Source: CAVTWY01 sp963738615 (GTDB lineage: Bacteria > Pseudomonadota > Gammaproteobacteria > Burkholderiales > Burkholderiaceae_C). From it: a stretch of DNA of 64,000 nucleotides. The stretch is from NCBI GenBank assembly GCA_963738615.1, contig CAVTXI010000015.1, positions 1 through 64,000 of the forward strand, read 5' to 3'. How positions within the stretch are numbered: position 1 is the first letter of the stretch; every line of letters begins with the position of its first letter. The position numbers and the translations under genes were made by a program. Shown here in pieces: positions 37,401 to 45,722 of the stretch. The notes under the pieces were generated by a model. It ran no database searches and was not told the DNA's origin. It saw only the letters and a list, made by a program, of their open reading frames with translations.

Positions 37401-37569
37401 GGTTCTCGCTTGGTTTTACGACAAGAAGCCTGTCGTCAACCGCCGCTTCGAGATCACTCGCGCCGACGGCACTGTCGTTCGAGGTGTGACCGATGACGCA
37501 GGCAAGACAGGCTTGCAGAAGAGCGAGTTCTTCGAAGCACTCGAATTCAAACTGCTGGACGAGGTGTGA
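34441..37569 (+). CDS. vgrG: Type VI secretion spike protein VgrG with DUF2345 and C-terminal extension
   Basis: 1,042 residues; VgrG trimers cap the T6SS tube and carry effectors. The order is a gp27-like N-terminal region (GEGELQALKVQAWSQREDLS onward, about 1-400), the gp5-like OB fold (ATVVGPNGQSTPQGADEIHM and HEVLIDFHDNDIDRPYVMKV), the T6SS_Vgr block (GGTGYNQLVFDDTDNQLRV), DUF2345 (AKAGLVQVAGQHIEAAAGDT) and a last domain of about 80 residues starting GMNAMPGGGKFDEEM. That tail looks like a small transthyretin/carboxypeptidase-regulatory-like fold (ITRADGTVVRGVTDDAGKTG), which in some VgrGs recruits a lipase. It overlaps the lipase gene start (GTGA). Bases 35445-36704 are duplicated in the second vgrG. 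No T6SS structural genes are in the window. Confidence 0.93.
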   Translation: MDFSLPPPVESLLDFFTPLDDARRLYRLQGEGELQALKVQAWSQREDLSAPYDLEILALSLDARLNLDAIRGARVSLYSRLADGSEHHRGGTILRVVSEHAEGGFASYRLHVGPWFSLLAYATHSRVWQDKSVIDIIDSILGLYPHAQWRWADDVADHLTQSPLHNAAGQRSYCVQYRETDLAFVERLLAEEGLVYRFEAASVGSAGDGSAGDESASAPDALVILADTTRASSCPEDPCSVSPAGGPGIRFHRDAAVEEQDVILAFGERKRLIPCTATMVGWNDQTKRAVAAIIPTVAKFGANTPRLEAYDPGHRYLDTSTTPNTKAQRAATFVMQTHEASHHVWLGRGSVRSLTCGEHLRLQGSPLDALTDRFDVDPGVGEALREFLVTRVIHAGINNLPQQLSEALANTGFDERDYYAVPILPAWIDDEQRAQAAKSGYANRFEALRRGVPWRAPVLDDNGRWIQRRPRATMQIATVVGPNGQSTPQGADEIHMDRQGRIRIQYEFQRQPGLPATSPITSITSTWVRVLQSWAGAGMGCQFIPRIGHEVLIDFHDNDIDRPYVMKVLYTGRGEGGTPATPGGKHAHTNATDAAVYGTSSDHRPSGQGNLSGGHSPAWHGASPGSLDAKGQANAAALSGIKTKEFGGTGYNQLVFDDTDNQLRVQLHTSQHASQLNLGHLIHQADNHRGGLRGQGFELRTDAYGAIRAKQGVLLSSYGQSPQEPAGDNTAALALHAQLWTMSKAMSELAKTHETVTLAAVAGSFYADGSLAIGTYAPLEAMDKILKGMVDPSSLDQALTDAAAHNTSTTNKLPHSSEPVVVIAAKAGLVQVAGQHIEAAAGDTLSLGAGQDIHQAAGGAFRLHTGQAIGMLAGATKPGDQAAGKGITLIAGAGDVDVQAQSDAMQIAAKGDVSIQSQSSHIDWAAAKKIVLATAGGASVTIEGGNIVFECPGTITIEAGKKSFTGPATYAHGMNAMPGGGKFDEEMVLAWFYDKKPVVNRRFEITRADGTVVRGVTDDAGKTGLQKSEFFEALEFKLLDEV
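35445..36704 (+). repeat. Direct repeat copy A within vgrG 1 (about 1,260 bp)
   Basis: By line-by-line comparison this segment is identical to 40748-42007 at a constant offset of 5,303, covering residues 335-755 of the first VgrG. Identity begins abruptly at gcagacccacgaagcc and first breaks at 36705 (t versus c). A second, slightly diverged block (about 36880-37310 versus 42177-42600) follows after a variable stretch with a 6-bp length difference. Confidence 0.88.
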
Positions 37570-39320
37570 TTGCAATGGTCGACGCAGTAGATACCACCAA
37601 GGCCCGGGTCATCGAACCCAGCTACGACAACAGGGGCAACCCACGGTGGCGCATGCGCATGTCGCCGCCGGACGATACGTTCGCGCTGCTTCCGATGGTG
37701 CCCGACCGGATCGTGCCGGTGATCTTCGTGCCGGGGGTGATGGGCAGCAATCTGATCGAGAAGGACAAGAACAATCCGCGGGACCGTAAGGATGCGGTGA
37801 AGTGGCGCCTGGACAGCGCCGGCACCGCGGTGGTATGGGCAAGCCCGACGCACAACGCGGCTTATCGCAAGCGCTACCTCAACCCTACCGTGATGGAGGT
37901 CGACGCCGGAGGCATCGTCCCGGCGCAGCGTGTCGTCAACACCGGCACCCCGGAGTGGCCGATGGAAGACATCGTCACCCCATCCCCTGTGGCGCAGTCG
38001 CCCGAAGAGCTTCAGCGACGCGGCTGGGGTGAGGTCGGCAACCTGAGCTACGGTGAATGGCTCGTCTGGCTCGAGAACGCGCTGAATGACTTCTCCGACC
38101 CGGCGCAAGGTGAGCGCGTGAAGCTGATGCGCGACTCGCTGCAGGCGCTCGTCGGCGAAAGCCTGCTGACCGACAACGAGGTGGGTCTGAGCTATCGCTA
38201 CCGATTCCCCGTCCACTCGTGCGGCTACAACTGGCTCGACGACAACAAGAATTCAGCCGTCAGACTGACCGGGCGAATCAAGGACATCCTCGACCGCTAC
38301 ACGAAGGAGAAGAAGCGCGTCGACAAGGTCATCCTCGTCACGCACAGCATGGGCGGGCTGGTCGCGCGCTACTGCTCGGAGGTGCTTGGTCAGAGTGACA
38401 GGATTTACGGCATCGTCCATGGCGTGATGCCCGCCTTCGGCGCCCCGGCGGTGTACCGGCGCATGAAGTCCGGAACCGAGGACACGACGTCATGGTGGAA
38501 CGTCAAGGGCGCCGTGGCTGCCGCCGCGCTGGGCAACGACGCTGCGGAGATGACGGCGGTGCTGTCGAGCGCGCCGGGGCCGTTGCAACTGCTGCCCACC
38601 GCAGAGTACGGCAGCGGTTGGCTGCAGATCGTGGACGGCGGCAAGACCCTCGCGCTGCCGAGCCCGGGTAAGGACGGCAGTCCCGTCGATCCCTACGAAG
38701 AGGTTTACACCGTCAAGGACAGGTGGTGGAGCCTGTGTGAGAAGGACTTGATCAATCCGCTGAATGAGGAGAGGGATCCCAAGAAGCGGGAGGCGTTGAT
38801 GGAGGCGGCTTGGCTGGTTTACGTCAAAATCATTCGTAAACAAGTCAAAGCGTTCCACGAAGACCTTTTTGAGAAGTACCACGCCAACACCCACGCCTTC
38901 TTCGGCAGCGACGACCACCACAAAGCGTATGGGACGATCAAGTGGACGGGAACTGGGGGTAGCTGGCTGCGCGGTCAACGCGACGCCGACGTGCTGAGCG
39001 CGCGCGACGTACGCACCGGCGAGCTTGGTGAATCGCGTACCGTGGCAGCGCCCCTGGGTGGCAAAGGCTGGCTGAAAGCCGAGCATCAGGTCTACACGAT
39101 CAACGAACCGGATGTCCCGGGCGACGGAACGGTGCCGCATCGGTCCGGCGTCGCACCCGAAAAGCGCTGCAAGTCCTTCATGAAGGTGAGGGTCGAGCAC
39201 GAAGGCGCCTTCAGGGCCAGCGGAGGCGACGAGTACGTGCGAGCCTGCCGCTTCACCTTGCGGGCGATCGTCAAGATCGCGCAAACCGTGGCCGCTTCAC
39301 GTTCGATGAAGTACGAATGA
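37566..39320 (+). CDS. Alpha/beta-hydrolase T6SS lipase effector, Tle4-like
   Basis: 584 residues; a predicted antibacterial phospholipase delivered by the VgrG upstream. LCAT/PGAP1-type features are an oxyanion/lid motif VPVIFVPGVMGSNL (residues 50-63), the nucleophile elbow VILVTHSMGGLVAR with Ser261, and VPGDGTVPHRSG near the C-terminus, which likely supplies the catalytic Asp. The His is probably in the VEHEGAF stretch. There is no signal peptide, as expected for VgrG-carried cargo. The Tle4 assignment rests mainly on the immunity-type lipoprotein encoded next, overlapping by four bases. The start is GTG at 37566 overlapping the vgrG stop; ATG at 37575 is an alternative. Confidence 0.85.
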   Translation: MIAMVDAVDTTKARVIEPSYDNRGNPRWRMRMSPPDDTFALLPMVPDRIVPVIFVPGVMGSNLIEKDKNNPRDRKDAVKWRLDSAGTAVVWASPTHNAAYRKRYLNPTVMEVDAGGIVPAQRVVNTGTPEWPMEDIVTPSPVAQSPEELQRRGWGEVGNLSYGEWLVWLENALNDFSDPAQGERVKLMRDSLQALVGESLLTDNEVGLSYRYRFPVHSCGYNWLDDNKNSAVRLTGRIKDILDRYTKEKKRVDKVILVTHSMGGLVARYCSEVLGQSDRIYGIVHGVMPAFGAPAVYRRMKSGTEDTTSWWNVKGAVAAAALGNDAAEMTAVLSSAPGPLQLLPTAEYGSGWLQIVDGGKTLALPSPGKDGSPVDPYEEVYTVKDRWWSLCEKDLINPLNEERDPKKREALMEAAWLVYVKIIRKQVKAFHEDLFEKYHANTHAFFGSDDHHKAYGTIKWTGTGGSWLRGQRDADVLSARDVRTGELGESRTVAAPLGGKGWLKAEHQVYTINEPDVPGDGTVPHRSGVAPEKRCKSFMKVRVEHEGAFRASGGDEYVRACRFTLRAIVKIAQTVAASRSMKYE

Positions 39321-40414
39321 ACCCTCGTTCGCACCACCGGGCAAGGGCATGGGCCCTGCTGGCCTGTCTGTCCGTTCTTACTGCCTGTCAACCCAAGGTC
39401 ACGCCCGTGGAACCGCTCACCGCCGAAGAATCCCGTCGCATCGACGCGCTCACCCAGCGCATGACGCCACGCTGCGTGGGCCGCTACCGGTTCGAACTGC
39501 CGTCGGCGTTCGTGCCGGCCGCGCGGCTGGAGTCACATCGCACCGAGGTGGAGGGCGTCACGCTGCAGGCGATACCGATGTCGCTGTCTCGGTTCGAGGA
39601 TGCGTTCGAGGTTCGGCGGATGGAACTCGCGAAGATGACGCAGGTTGGCAGGCACAGCGGCCTCCCGCACCTGCGCGCCGTCTTGCCACTGCCGAACGCG
39701 GGCAAGGGGGGTGTATTCGATCGCGCAGAGAGCATTAACGACCGCGGTGGAAGAGCGATCGAGCTCTTGTCTTGGCGCGACGGTTTTGAAGTCAAGGCGC
39801 TCATCGAGGCTTTGGATTTGAGTTTTCCGGAGGTGGCGAGCGATTCCTTGAGCAAGAAACTAAAGAGCGACTTCAACGAGAAACTCGCCCACCTTCTCTC
39901 ACTGCATGAACGCATCCGCGGTCGCCGCGACGACGAGGTACCCGACGAACCCGGCTTCTGCTTTCTGAACGGTTTTGTGCGCGGACAGCAACTCGAGCAT
40001 GAGATGGCGACCGTAAGCTACTCTCACAAGGAGGTCGAGAGCGACACCAAGTTCACTGCGGTGAGATTCACCCATGCCAACGACGTCGGACCCGACAAGA
40101 CGCTGCTCGAACGCAAAGCAGCCTTCGAGGATGAGTTGAAACGATCGCAAGGCGCGACCTTGCGTAGAGGAAGCCGCGAAGGTCATGGCCTGAAGTACGA
40201 AGAGTGGTTGATGTCGAAGGTCTCGAGCGAGCGCGGAGAAGAAGGCGTCACGTACTTCGACCTGCGTGCGGAAATGAACTCCAGGCATGGGAATATTCAG
40301 GCGCCACTATTCATGATCGAGGCAACCAGCCAACTGACTTTGACTGCGGCCGAATCCGTCGCACTGTGGGACCGAATCACCGCGACGCTCCGTCCCCAAA
40401 CGAAAACCAAGTAG
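39317..40414 (+). CDS. Tli4-family immunity lipoprotein
   Basis: 365 residues. The lipoprotein signal WALLACLSVLTAC (lipobox LTAC) places it in the periplasm, where the lipase would act. Conserved Tli4-like parts are RCVGRYRFELPSAF after the signal and the C-terminal block SQLTLTAAESVALWDRITAT. It begins inside the stop of the lipase gene (ATGA), as effector-immunity pairs often do. It should bind and neutralise the lipase of 37566-39320. Base composition falls slightly in its middle (39750-40150), suggesting a foreign origin. Confidence 0.85.
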   Translation: MNPRSHHRARAWALLACLSVLTACQPKVTPVEPLTAEESRRIDALTQRMTPRCVGRYRFELPSAFVPAARLESHRTEVEGVTLQAIPMSLSRFEDAFEVRRMELAKMTQVGRHSGLPHLRAVLPLPNAGKGGVFDRAESINDRGGRAIELLSWRDGFEVKALIEALDLSFPEVASDSLSKKLKSDFNEKLAHLLSLHERIRGRRDDEVPDEPGFCFLNGFVRGQQLEHEMATVSYSHKEVESDTKFTAVRFTHANDVGPDKTLLERKAAFEDELKRSQGATLRRGSREGHGLKYEEWLMSKVSSERGEEGVTYFDLRAEMNSRHGNIQAPLFMIEATSQLTLTAAESVALWDRITATLRPQTKTK

Positions 40415-40460
40415 AGCCACGGTGCGACGGGCGTCTTGGGATCGACGGTGAAACGAGGCC

Positions 40461-42869
40461 GTGCGAAGTGCCAGCGCCCCTGCCAGTCTGGTTCAGTGCA
40501 CAGTGCACAAGCCACCGGTCCCGTATCGAGCGTTCCCGATGCGCCGTGACAGCTGCCCCGAAGACCCCTGCAGCGCCAGCGCCACCCTGGTCGGCTGGAA
40601 CCCCGACACCAAGCGCTGCATCAGCGCCGTCGTGCCCACCATCGTCGACATCAACGGCGCGACACCGCGGCTCGAGTCCTACGACGCGTCGAACGTCTAC
40701 CCCTTCCTGGACGGCGCAAGAGCCCAGCGCGCGGCCACCCTCATCCAGCAGACCCACGAAGCCAGCCACCACGTCTGGCTCGGCCGAGGCAGCGTGCGCA
40801 GCCTCACCTGCGGCGAACACCTGCGCCTTCAAGGCAGCCCTCTCGACGCACTGACCGATCGATTCGACGTCGACCCCGGTGTTGGCGAAGCCCTGCGCGA
40901 ATTCCTCGTCACCCGCGTCATCCACGCCGGCATCAACAACCTGCCGCAACAACTCAGCGAGGCCCTCGCCAACACCGGTTTCGACGAGAGGGACTACTAC
41001 GCGGTCCCGATCCTTCCCGCCTGGATCGACGACGAGCAACGCGCCCAAGCCGCCAAGAGCGGCTACGCCAACCGCTTCGAAGCCCTGCGTCGCGGCGTCC
41101 CCTGGCGCGCGCCCGTCCTCGACGACAACGGCCGGTGGATCCAACGCCGCCCTCGAGCGACGATGCAGATCGCCACCGTCGTCGGCCCGAACGGGCAGAG
41201 CACGCCCCAAGGCGCCGACGAGATCCACATGGACCGACAGGGCCGCATCCGCATCCAGTACGAGTTCCAGCGCCAACCCGGCTTGCCCGCCACGAGCCCC
41301 ATTACCAGCATCACCAGCACCTGGGTGCGCGTGCTGCAGAGCTGGGCCGGCGCGGGCATGGGCTGCCAGTTCATCCCGCGCATCGGGCACGAAGTGCTCA
41401 TCGACTTCCACGACAACGACATCGACCGGCCGTATGTGATGAAGGTGCTCTACACCGGCCGGGGTGAAGGGGGAACACCGGCAACGCCCGGTGGCAAGCA
41501 TGCCCACACCAACGCCACCGACGCCGCCGTCTACGGCACAAGCAGCGATCACCGCCCGAGCGGCCAAGGCAACCTCAGCGGCGGCCACAGCCCGGCGTGG
41601 CACGGCGCCAGCCCGGGCAGCCTGGACGCGAAGGGTCAGGCCAACGCCGCGGCACTGTCGGGCATCAAGACCAAGGAGTTCGGCGGCACGGGCTACAACC
41701 AGCTCGTGTTCGACGACACCGACAACCAGCTGCGCGTCCAACTGCACACCAGCCAGCACGCGAGTCAGTTGAATCTCGGGCATCTGATCCATCAGGCCGA
41801 CAACCACCGAGGCGGCTTGCGAGGTCAAGGGTTCGAACTCAGGACCGATGCCTACGGCGCGATCCGCGCCAAGCAAGGCGTGCTGCTCAGCAGCTACGGC
41901 CAAAGCCCGCAAGAGCCCGCGGGCGACAACACCGCGGCACTGGCGCTGCACGCTCAGCTATGGACGATGTCGAAGGCGATGAGCGAACTCGCGAAGACCC
42001 ACGAGACCGTGACGCGGGCGAGCTGCCTGCCCAGCTATTGCGGCAGCGGCAGCGTGACCCTGGAGTCGCCGCTGCAAGTGATGGACACGATCCTGAAGGG
42101 GATGGTCAGCCCGGTGAGCCTCGATGAAGCGCTGGCCGATGCGGCAGCCCACAACACCTCCACCACGGACAAGGTTCCCCACAGCAGCGAACCCGTCGTC
42201 GTGATCGCGGCCAAGGCGGGGCTGGTGCAGGTGGCGGGGCAGCACATCGAGGCTGCGGCCGGCGACACGCTGTCGCTCGGAGCAGGGCAAGACATCCATC
42301 AAGCCGCAGGGGGAGCCTTCCGACTGCACACCGGCCAGGCGATCGGCATGCTGGCCGGGGCCACGAAGCCGGGCGATCAGGCCGCCGGCAAAGGCATCAC
42401 GCTGATCGCGGGCGCGGGTGACGTCGACGTGCAGGCGCAGTCCGATGCGATGCAGGTCGCGGCGAAGGGCGATGTGAGCATCCAGAGCCAGAGCGCCCAC
42501 ATCGACTGGGCCGCGGCCAAGAAGATCGTGTTGGCGACTGCCGGTGGAGCGAGCGTCACGATCGAGGGTGGGAACATCGTGTTCGAGTGCCCGGGGACGA
42601 TTACGGTGAGGGCGGGGAAGAAGAGTTTCTTGCCAGGGCAGTTTGCGAGTGTCGACTTGCAGAACATGCCGCAAGCAACGCTGGCGCTGGACCAGGAAGT
42701 CGTGCTCTTCCTCGCCAACAGCGAACCGGCCGACAGGCGCTGCTACGAATTGCACTTCGAAGACGGCGGCATCGTTCGCGGTGCGACCGACTCGAGTGGA
42801 CGCACCGGTCTGAAGAAGTCGGTGCTGCCCGACCGCTACCGCATTCGCGTTCTTGGGCCAGCGGCATAG
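40461..42869 (+). CDS. Second VgrG, missing the N-terminal gp27-like part
   Basis: Open frame of 802 residues. Homology to the first VgrG begins only at SCPEDPCSASATLVGWNPDT, about 40545, so roughly the first 235 residues, needed for trimer base assembly, are absent. The bases before that (40415-40540) have no VgrG likeness. Start codons GTG 40461 and ATG 40539 are both weak. From 40748 to 42007 it is identical to the first vgrG, and later parts are nearly so, but the last 80 residues differ (VDLQNMPQATLALDQEVVLF, HFEDGGIVRGATDSSGRTG). It could be an orphan module acting through recombination into the complete gene, or a pseudogene. Confidence 0.8.
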   Translation: MRSASAPASLVQCTVHKPPVPYRAFPMRRDSCPEDPCSASATLVGWNPDTKRCISAVVPTIVDINGATPRLESYDASNVYPFLDGARAQRAATLIQQTHEASHHVWLGRGSVRSLTCGEHLRLQGSPLDALTDRFDVDPGVGEALREFLVTRVIHAGINNLPQQLSEALANTGFDERDYYAVPILPAWIDDEQRAQAAKSGYANRFEALRRGVPWRAPVLDDNGRWIQRRPRATMQIATVVGPNGQSTPQGADEIHMDRQGRIRIQYEFQRQPGLPATSPITSITSTWVRVLQSWAGAGMGCQFIPRIGHEVLIDFHDNDIDRPYVMKVLYTGRGEGGTPATPGGKHAHTNATDAAVYGTSSDHRPSGQGNLSGGHSPAWHGASPGSLDAKGQANAAALSGIKTKEFGGTGYNQLVFDDTDNQLRVQLHTSQHASQLNLGHLIHQADNHRGGLRGQGFELRTDAYGAIRAKQGVLLSSYGQSPQEPAGDNTAALALHAQLWTMSKAMSELAKTHETVTRASCLPSYCGSGSVTLESPLQVMDTILKGMVSPVSLDEALADAAAHNTSTTDKVPHSSEPVVVIAAKAGLVQVAGQHIEAAAGDTLSLGAGQDIHQAAGGAFRLHTGQAIGMLAGATKPGDQAAGKGITLIAGAGDVDVQAQSDAMQVAAKGDVSIQSQSAHIDWAAAKKIVLATAGGASVTIEGGNIVFECPGTITVRAGKKSFLPGQFASVDLQNMPQATLALDQEVVLFLANSEPADRRCYELHFEDGGIVRGATDSSGRTGLKKSVLPDRYRIRVLGPAA
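40748..42007 (+). repeat. Direct repeat copy B within vgrG 2 (about 1,260 bp)
   Basis: The second copy of the segment at 35445-36704, identical and in the same orientation, with 4,043 bp between the copies. Homologous recombination between them would delete one lipase-immunity pair or swap the C-terminal cargo of the complete vgrG. Confidence 0.88.
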
Positions 42870-42939
42870 CCAAGCAGCCTCGACCATCGCCCTCCTTGCC
42901 ACCGCCACGAGCGAGAACACCACGAACACTTGATTCAGC

Positions 42940-44646
42940 ATGGCTGCCGAGCAAAACCCCTTCGACACGTACCACGTGACGCCCTTGACCTACGACGCCA
43001 AGGGCATCCCGACCGCCGACGTTCCCTTCACGCCCAAGGAAGACACCAAGCGCTATGCGGTGATCGTGCCGCCAAGCAAAGTGATCCCGGTGGTGTTTCT
43101 ACCGGGCATCATGGGTTCGAACCTGCGGCTGAAGGGATTGCCGGCAGGCTTCGAAGACAAGCGTTACACGACCAAGACCGGCCGTGAGGGTTGGGGCGAC
43201 AGGGCATGGCGACCCGACGATGACATCGACTTCATGGCCCAAAGGTTCTGGCCGCTCGAAGCTGCCGAGCGCCGCGCGCTCCTCGACCCAAGCAATACCG
43301 AAGTCGACGATCGAGGCGAATTCCCGCCCGAGCTTCTCGACGGCTTCGTCTTTGACAGCCCGGCCGACGGGCGTGATCGAGAGGCCCTCGGCAGCCTGCG
43401 CCGCAACGGCTTCGTCAACGAGATGAAGCGCCGGGGCTGGGGCACCGTCAGTCTGAAGAGCTACGGGCCCTTGCTTGCGTACCTCGAACACAACCTCAAC
43501 CAGATGTTCGATCGCGGCGAACTCAACTGGTTCTGGCAGACGAACATCATCGATCGTCTGGACCGGGGCTGGGGCATCCAGCGCGGCGACAAGCCGGTGA
43601 CACGGGACCACGTGAAGAAGGCTGCTCGATACTGGCTGCCCGTGCACGCGATCGGCTACAACTGGCTGGAGTCCAATCGCGTCAATGCGGCGAAAGCCGT
43701 GGAGAAGATCACGTCCTTCGTCGACCATTACAAGGCCATGCAGTACGAATGCGAGCAGGTAATCCTGGTGACGCACTCGATGGGTGGGCTTCTCGCGCGT
43801 GCGATGGTGCATCCGCAGATGGGCGGCCTCGCCGGCAACGTGCTCGGGGTCATCCACGGGGTGATGCCGACCCACGGAGCGCCTGCGGCGTATCGGCGAT
43901 GCCGTGCAGGGTTCGAGGGTTCGGAGATCGTCAGCAGAGTTCTTGGTCGCGATGGCCCCGAGGTCGCCGCCGTCTTCAGCAACAGCCCCGGCGCACTTCA
44001 GTTGCTGCCAAGCAAGCTCTACGGAACGAACTGGCTGCGCGCCGTCGACGAGAGGGGCAAGGTGATGATGAGTTTGCCCAAAGCCGATCCGTACAAAGAG
44101 ATCTATCAGGAGCGCGATGCCTGGTGGCGGCTGATGAATCCGGCTTGGTTGAATCCGAAGAAAGGAGCTAAGCCGTCGGATGCCAAGCAGGCATGGAGCA
44201 CGTATCTAAAGAATCTTGACGAGGCATCCGATTTTCACGAAATCATTGCCACGACGTGCCATTCGCACACCTTCGTTCAATACGGCGTGGACGCAACCAA
44301 CTATGCCGCGTTCGGAACGATCAGTTGGCAGTTCAGCGGCGGCGACAGGCTCTCAGGCGATCCGTTGACAAGCACAAGATTCGTCGACGATCCACGTGGC
44401 ACGGTGGCACTGCAGGACGTCATTTCATCTACTGCCTACATGCCGAGATTCAAACTCTCTGACAAGCGTGACGAGGCTGGCGACGGTACGGTGCCCGTCC
44501 GATCTGCCAAGGGTCTGAACGGCCCCGTCGAACTCGTCGCCGAGCAAGACGGGTACGACCACCAAAACAGCTACGGCAATCGGCGGACGCAGGAACTCAC
44601 CGCATACTGCGTGGCACGCTTGATCGCCGACTACGCGCCGGATTGA
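42940..44646 (+). CDS. Second alpha/beta-hydrolase T6SS lipase effector, Tle4-like
   Basis: 568 residues, clearly paralogous to the first lipase but strongly diverged, unlike the identical vgrG cores. VIPVVFLPGIMGSNLRLKG gives the lid motif. VILVTHSMGGLLARAMV gives the nucleophile elbow with Ser280. EAGDGTVPVRSAKGL carries the late Asp, and GYDHQNSYGN offers a catalytic His. There is no signal peptide. It starts at ATG 42940, 70 bp after the second vgrG, not overlapping as in cassette 1. It ends 6 bp before its immunity gene. Confidence 0.85.
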   Translation: MAAEQNPFDTYHVTPLTYDAKGIPTADVPFTPKEDTKRYAVIVPPSKVIPVVFLPGIMGSNLRLKGLPAGFEDKRYTTKTGREGWGDRAWRPDDDIDFMAQRFWPLEAAERRALLDPSNTEVDDRGEFPPELLDGFVFDSPADGRDREALGSLRRNGFVNEMKRRGWGTVSLKSYGPLLAYLEHNLNQMFDRGELNWFWQTNIIDRLDRGWGIQRGDKPVTRDHVKKAARYWLPVHAIGYNWLESNRVNAAKAVEKITSFVDHYKAMQYECEQVILVTHSMGGLLARAMVHPQMGGLAGNVLGVIHGVMPTHGAPAAYRRCRAGFEGSEIVSRVLGRDGPEVAAVFSNSPGALQLLPSKLYGTNWLRAVDERGKVMMSLPKADPYKEIYQERDAWWRLMNPAWLNPKKGAKPSDAKQAWSTYLKNLDEASDFHEIIATTCHSHTFVQYGVDATNYAAFGTISWQFSGGDRLSGDPLTSTRFVDDPRGTVALQDVISSTAYMPRFKLSDKRDEAGDGTVPVRSAKGLNGPVELVAEQDGYDHQNSYGNRRTQELTAYCVARLIADYAPD

Positions 44647-44652
44647 GCATTC

Positions 44653-45705
44653 ATGGCCGTAGTCGACTCCGTGCCACGCTCCGCGAGCCGACTCGTTCAC
44701 CTTGCAGTTGCTCTGCTGGTCGGCGCCGCGCTGGCGGCTCCCTGGCGCTCAGCGCTCTCACAGACATCTCGACAACGACACGCCATGACAGCGCTGACCT
44801 CTCGCATGCAGACTGTGTGCTTCGGACGCTACCTCGCGAACATTCCGATCGGAGCGGACTTTTCCATCGGCGGCGCGTACTCGGAGTCCGTCAAGTTCGA
44901 ACTCACTCCGTCTTACGCTGATGAACAGGCGTATCGTGATCATTTGAAGGAACACGAGCAGCGCCTCCGGACGAGCAAACACGTCACCGAAGGGACGTTG
45001 CTCCGATCGACCGCCTTGTCGAGCGATGGCAAGCAAGTGATTTTCATGTCGAGAACCGACATGAGAGACAGACGAACGACTCTGGTGGAGTCGTTTGTCA
45101 TGCGTCCACCGTATCGGTTGAGCTATGTCGCGGCTGATGAAGATGTCCGTGAAATCACTGATGAGATTTCCAAACTAACACAGCGGTTGGCGAGCCGCGA
45201 CGCGACGCCTTCGCGCCCGTCGGGCGCTTGCATCGCAGACGGCTTGCTCGACTTCACTCCCACTTACAACGAGAGCTTCTTTGCAAGCGCCGGTATGGAT
45301 TCCCCAGCCTGGATCATCAACTTCAGCACGAACACCGATGGGCCCACCGATCCCGGCAAGGATTTGCACTCGCGTGTCGATCAAGCCATCGAGATGATCG
45401 GCCCCGAGGGCGCCAAGATCAGAAAGCTGCGTCGCGGATTCGTGACGGTGGACGGCCGCAAAGGGCGGGAGTATCTTGGGATCTACCCCGCTGACCGCAA
45501 TGGACCCACCGAGAGTTTCGATGCCAAGCTGGAGGTCGAAGGCAGCGGCAAGGCGCAGCAACCCAACATCAAGCTGCACATGGAAACGGTGTGGCCCCGC
45601 AAACGCGATCCGTCGGACCCGACGAAGTACCTCAGCCAGGACGACGCGCTGGCGCTGTGGGACGCGGTGGTCAAGAGCGTGCGCCTTCGGCCGGGCGCCT
45701 TCTGA
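44653..45705 (+). CDS. Second Tli4-family immunity protein
   Basis: 350 residues with an N-terminal signal or anchor (LVHLAVALLVGAALAAPWRS) but no lipobox Cys, unlike the first immunity protein. The conserved part TVCFGRYLANIPIGADFSIG matches the family's Cys-Phe/Val-Gly-Arg-Tyr opening. The end reads YLSQDDALALWDAVVKSVRL then RPGAF. It is presumed to protect against the second lipase. The overall similarity to the first immunity protein is low outside these blocks, so cross-protection is unlikely. Confidence 0.83.
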   Translation: MAVVDSVPRSASRLVHLAVALLVGAALAAPWRSALSQTSRQRHAMTALTSRMQTVCFGRYLANIPIGADFSIGGAYSESVKFELTPSYADEQAYRDHLKEHEQRLRTSKHVTEGTLLRSTALSSDGKQVIFMSRTDMRDRRTTLVESFVMRPPYRLSYVAADEDVREITDEISKLTQRLASRDATPSRPSGACIADGLLDFTPTYNESFFASAGMDSPAWIINFSTNTDGPTDPGKDLHSRVDQAIEMIGPEGAKIRKLRRGFVTVDGRKGREYLGIYPADRNGPTESFDAKLEVEGSGKAQQPNIKLHMETVWPRKRDPSDPTKYLSQDDALALWDAVVKSVRLRPGAF

Positions 45706-45722
45706 TCCGACGTGGCGCCGCG

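Noticed and set aside
37566..39320. Housekeeping esterase or lipase
   Set aside because: The overlap with vgrG and with an immunity-type lipoprotein gene, and the lack of a signal peptide, fit a T6SS effector better.
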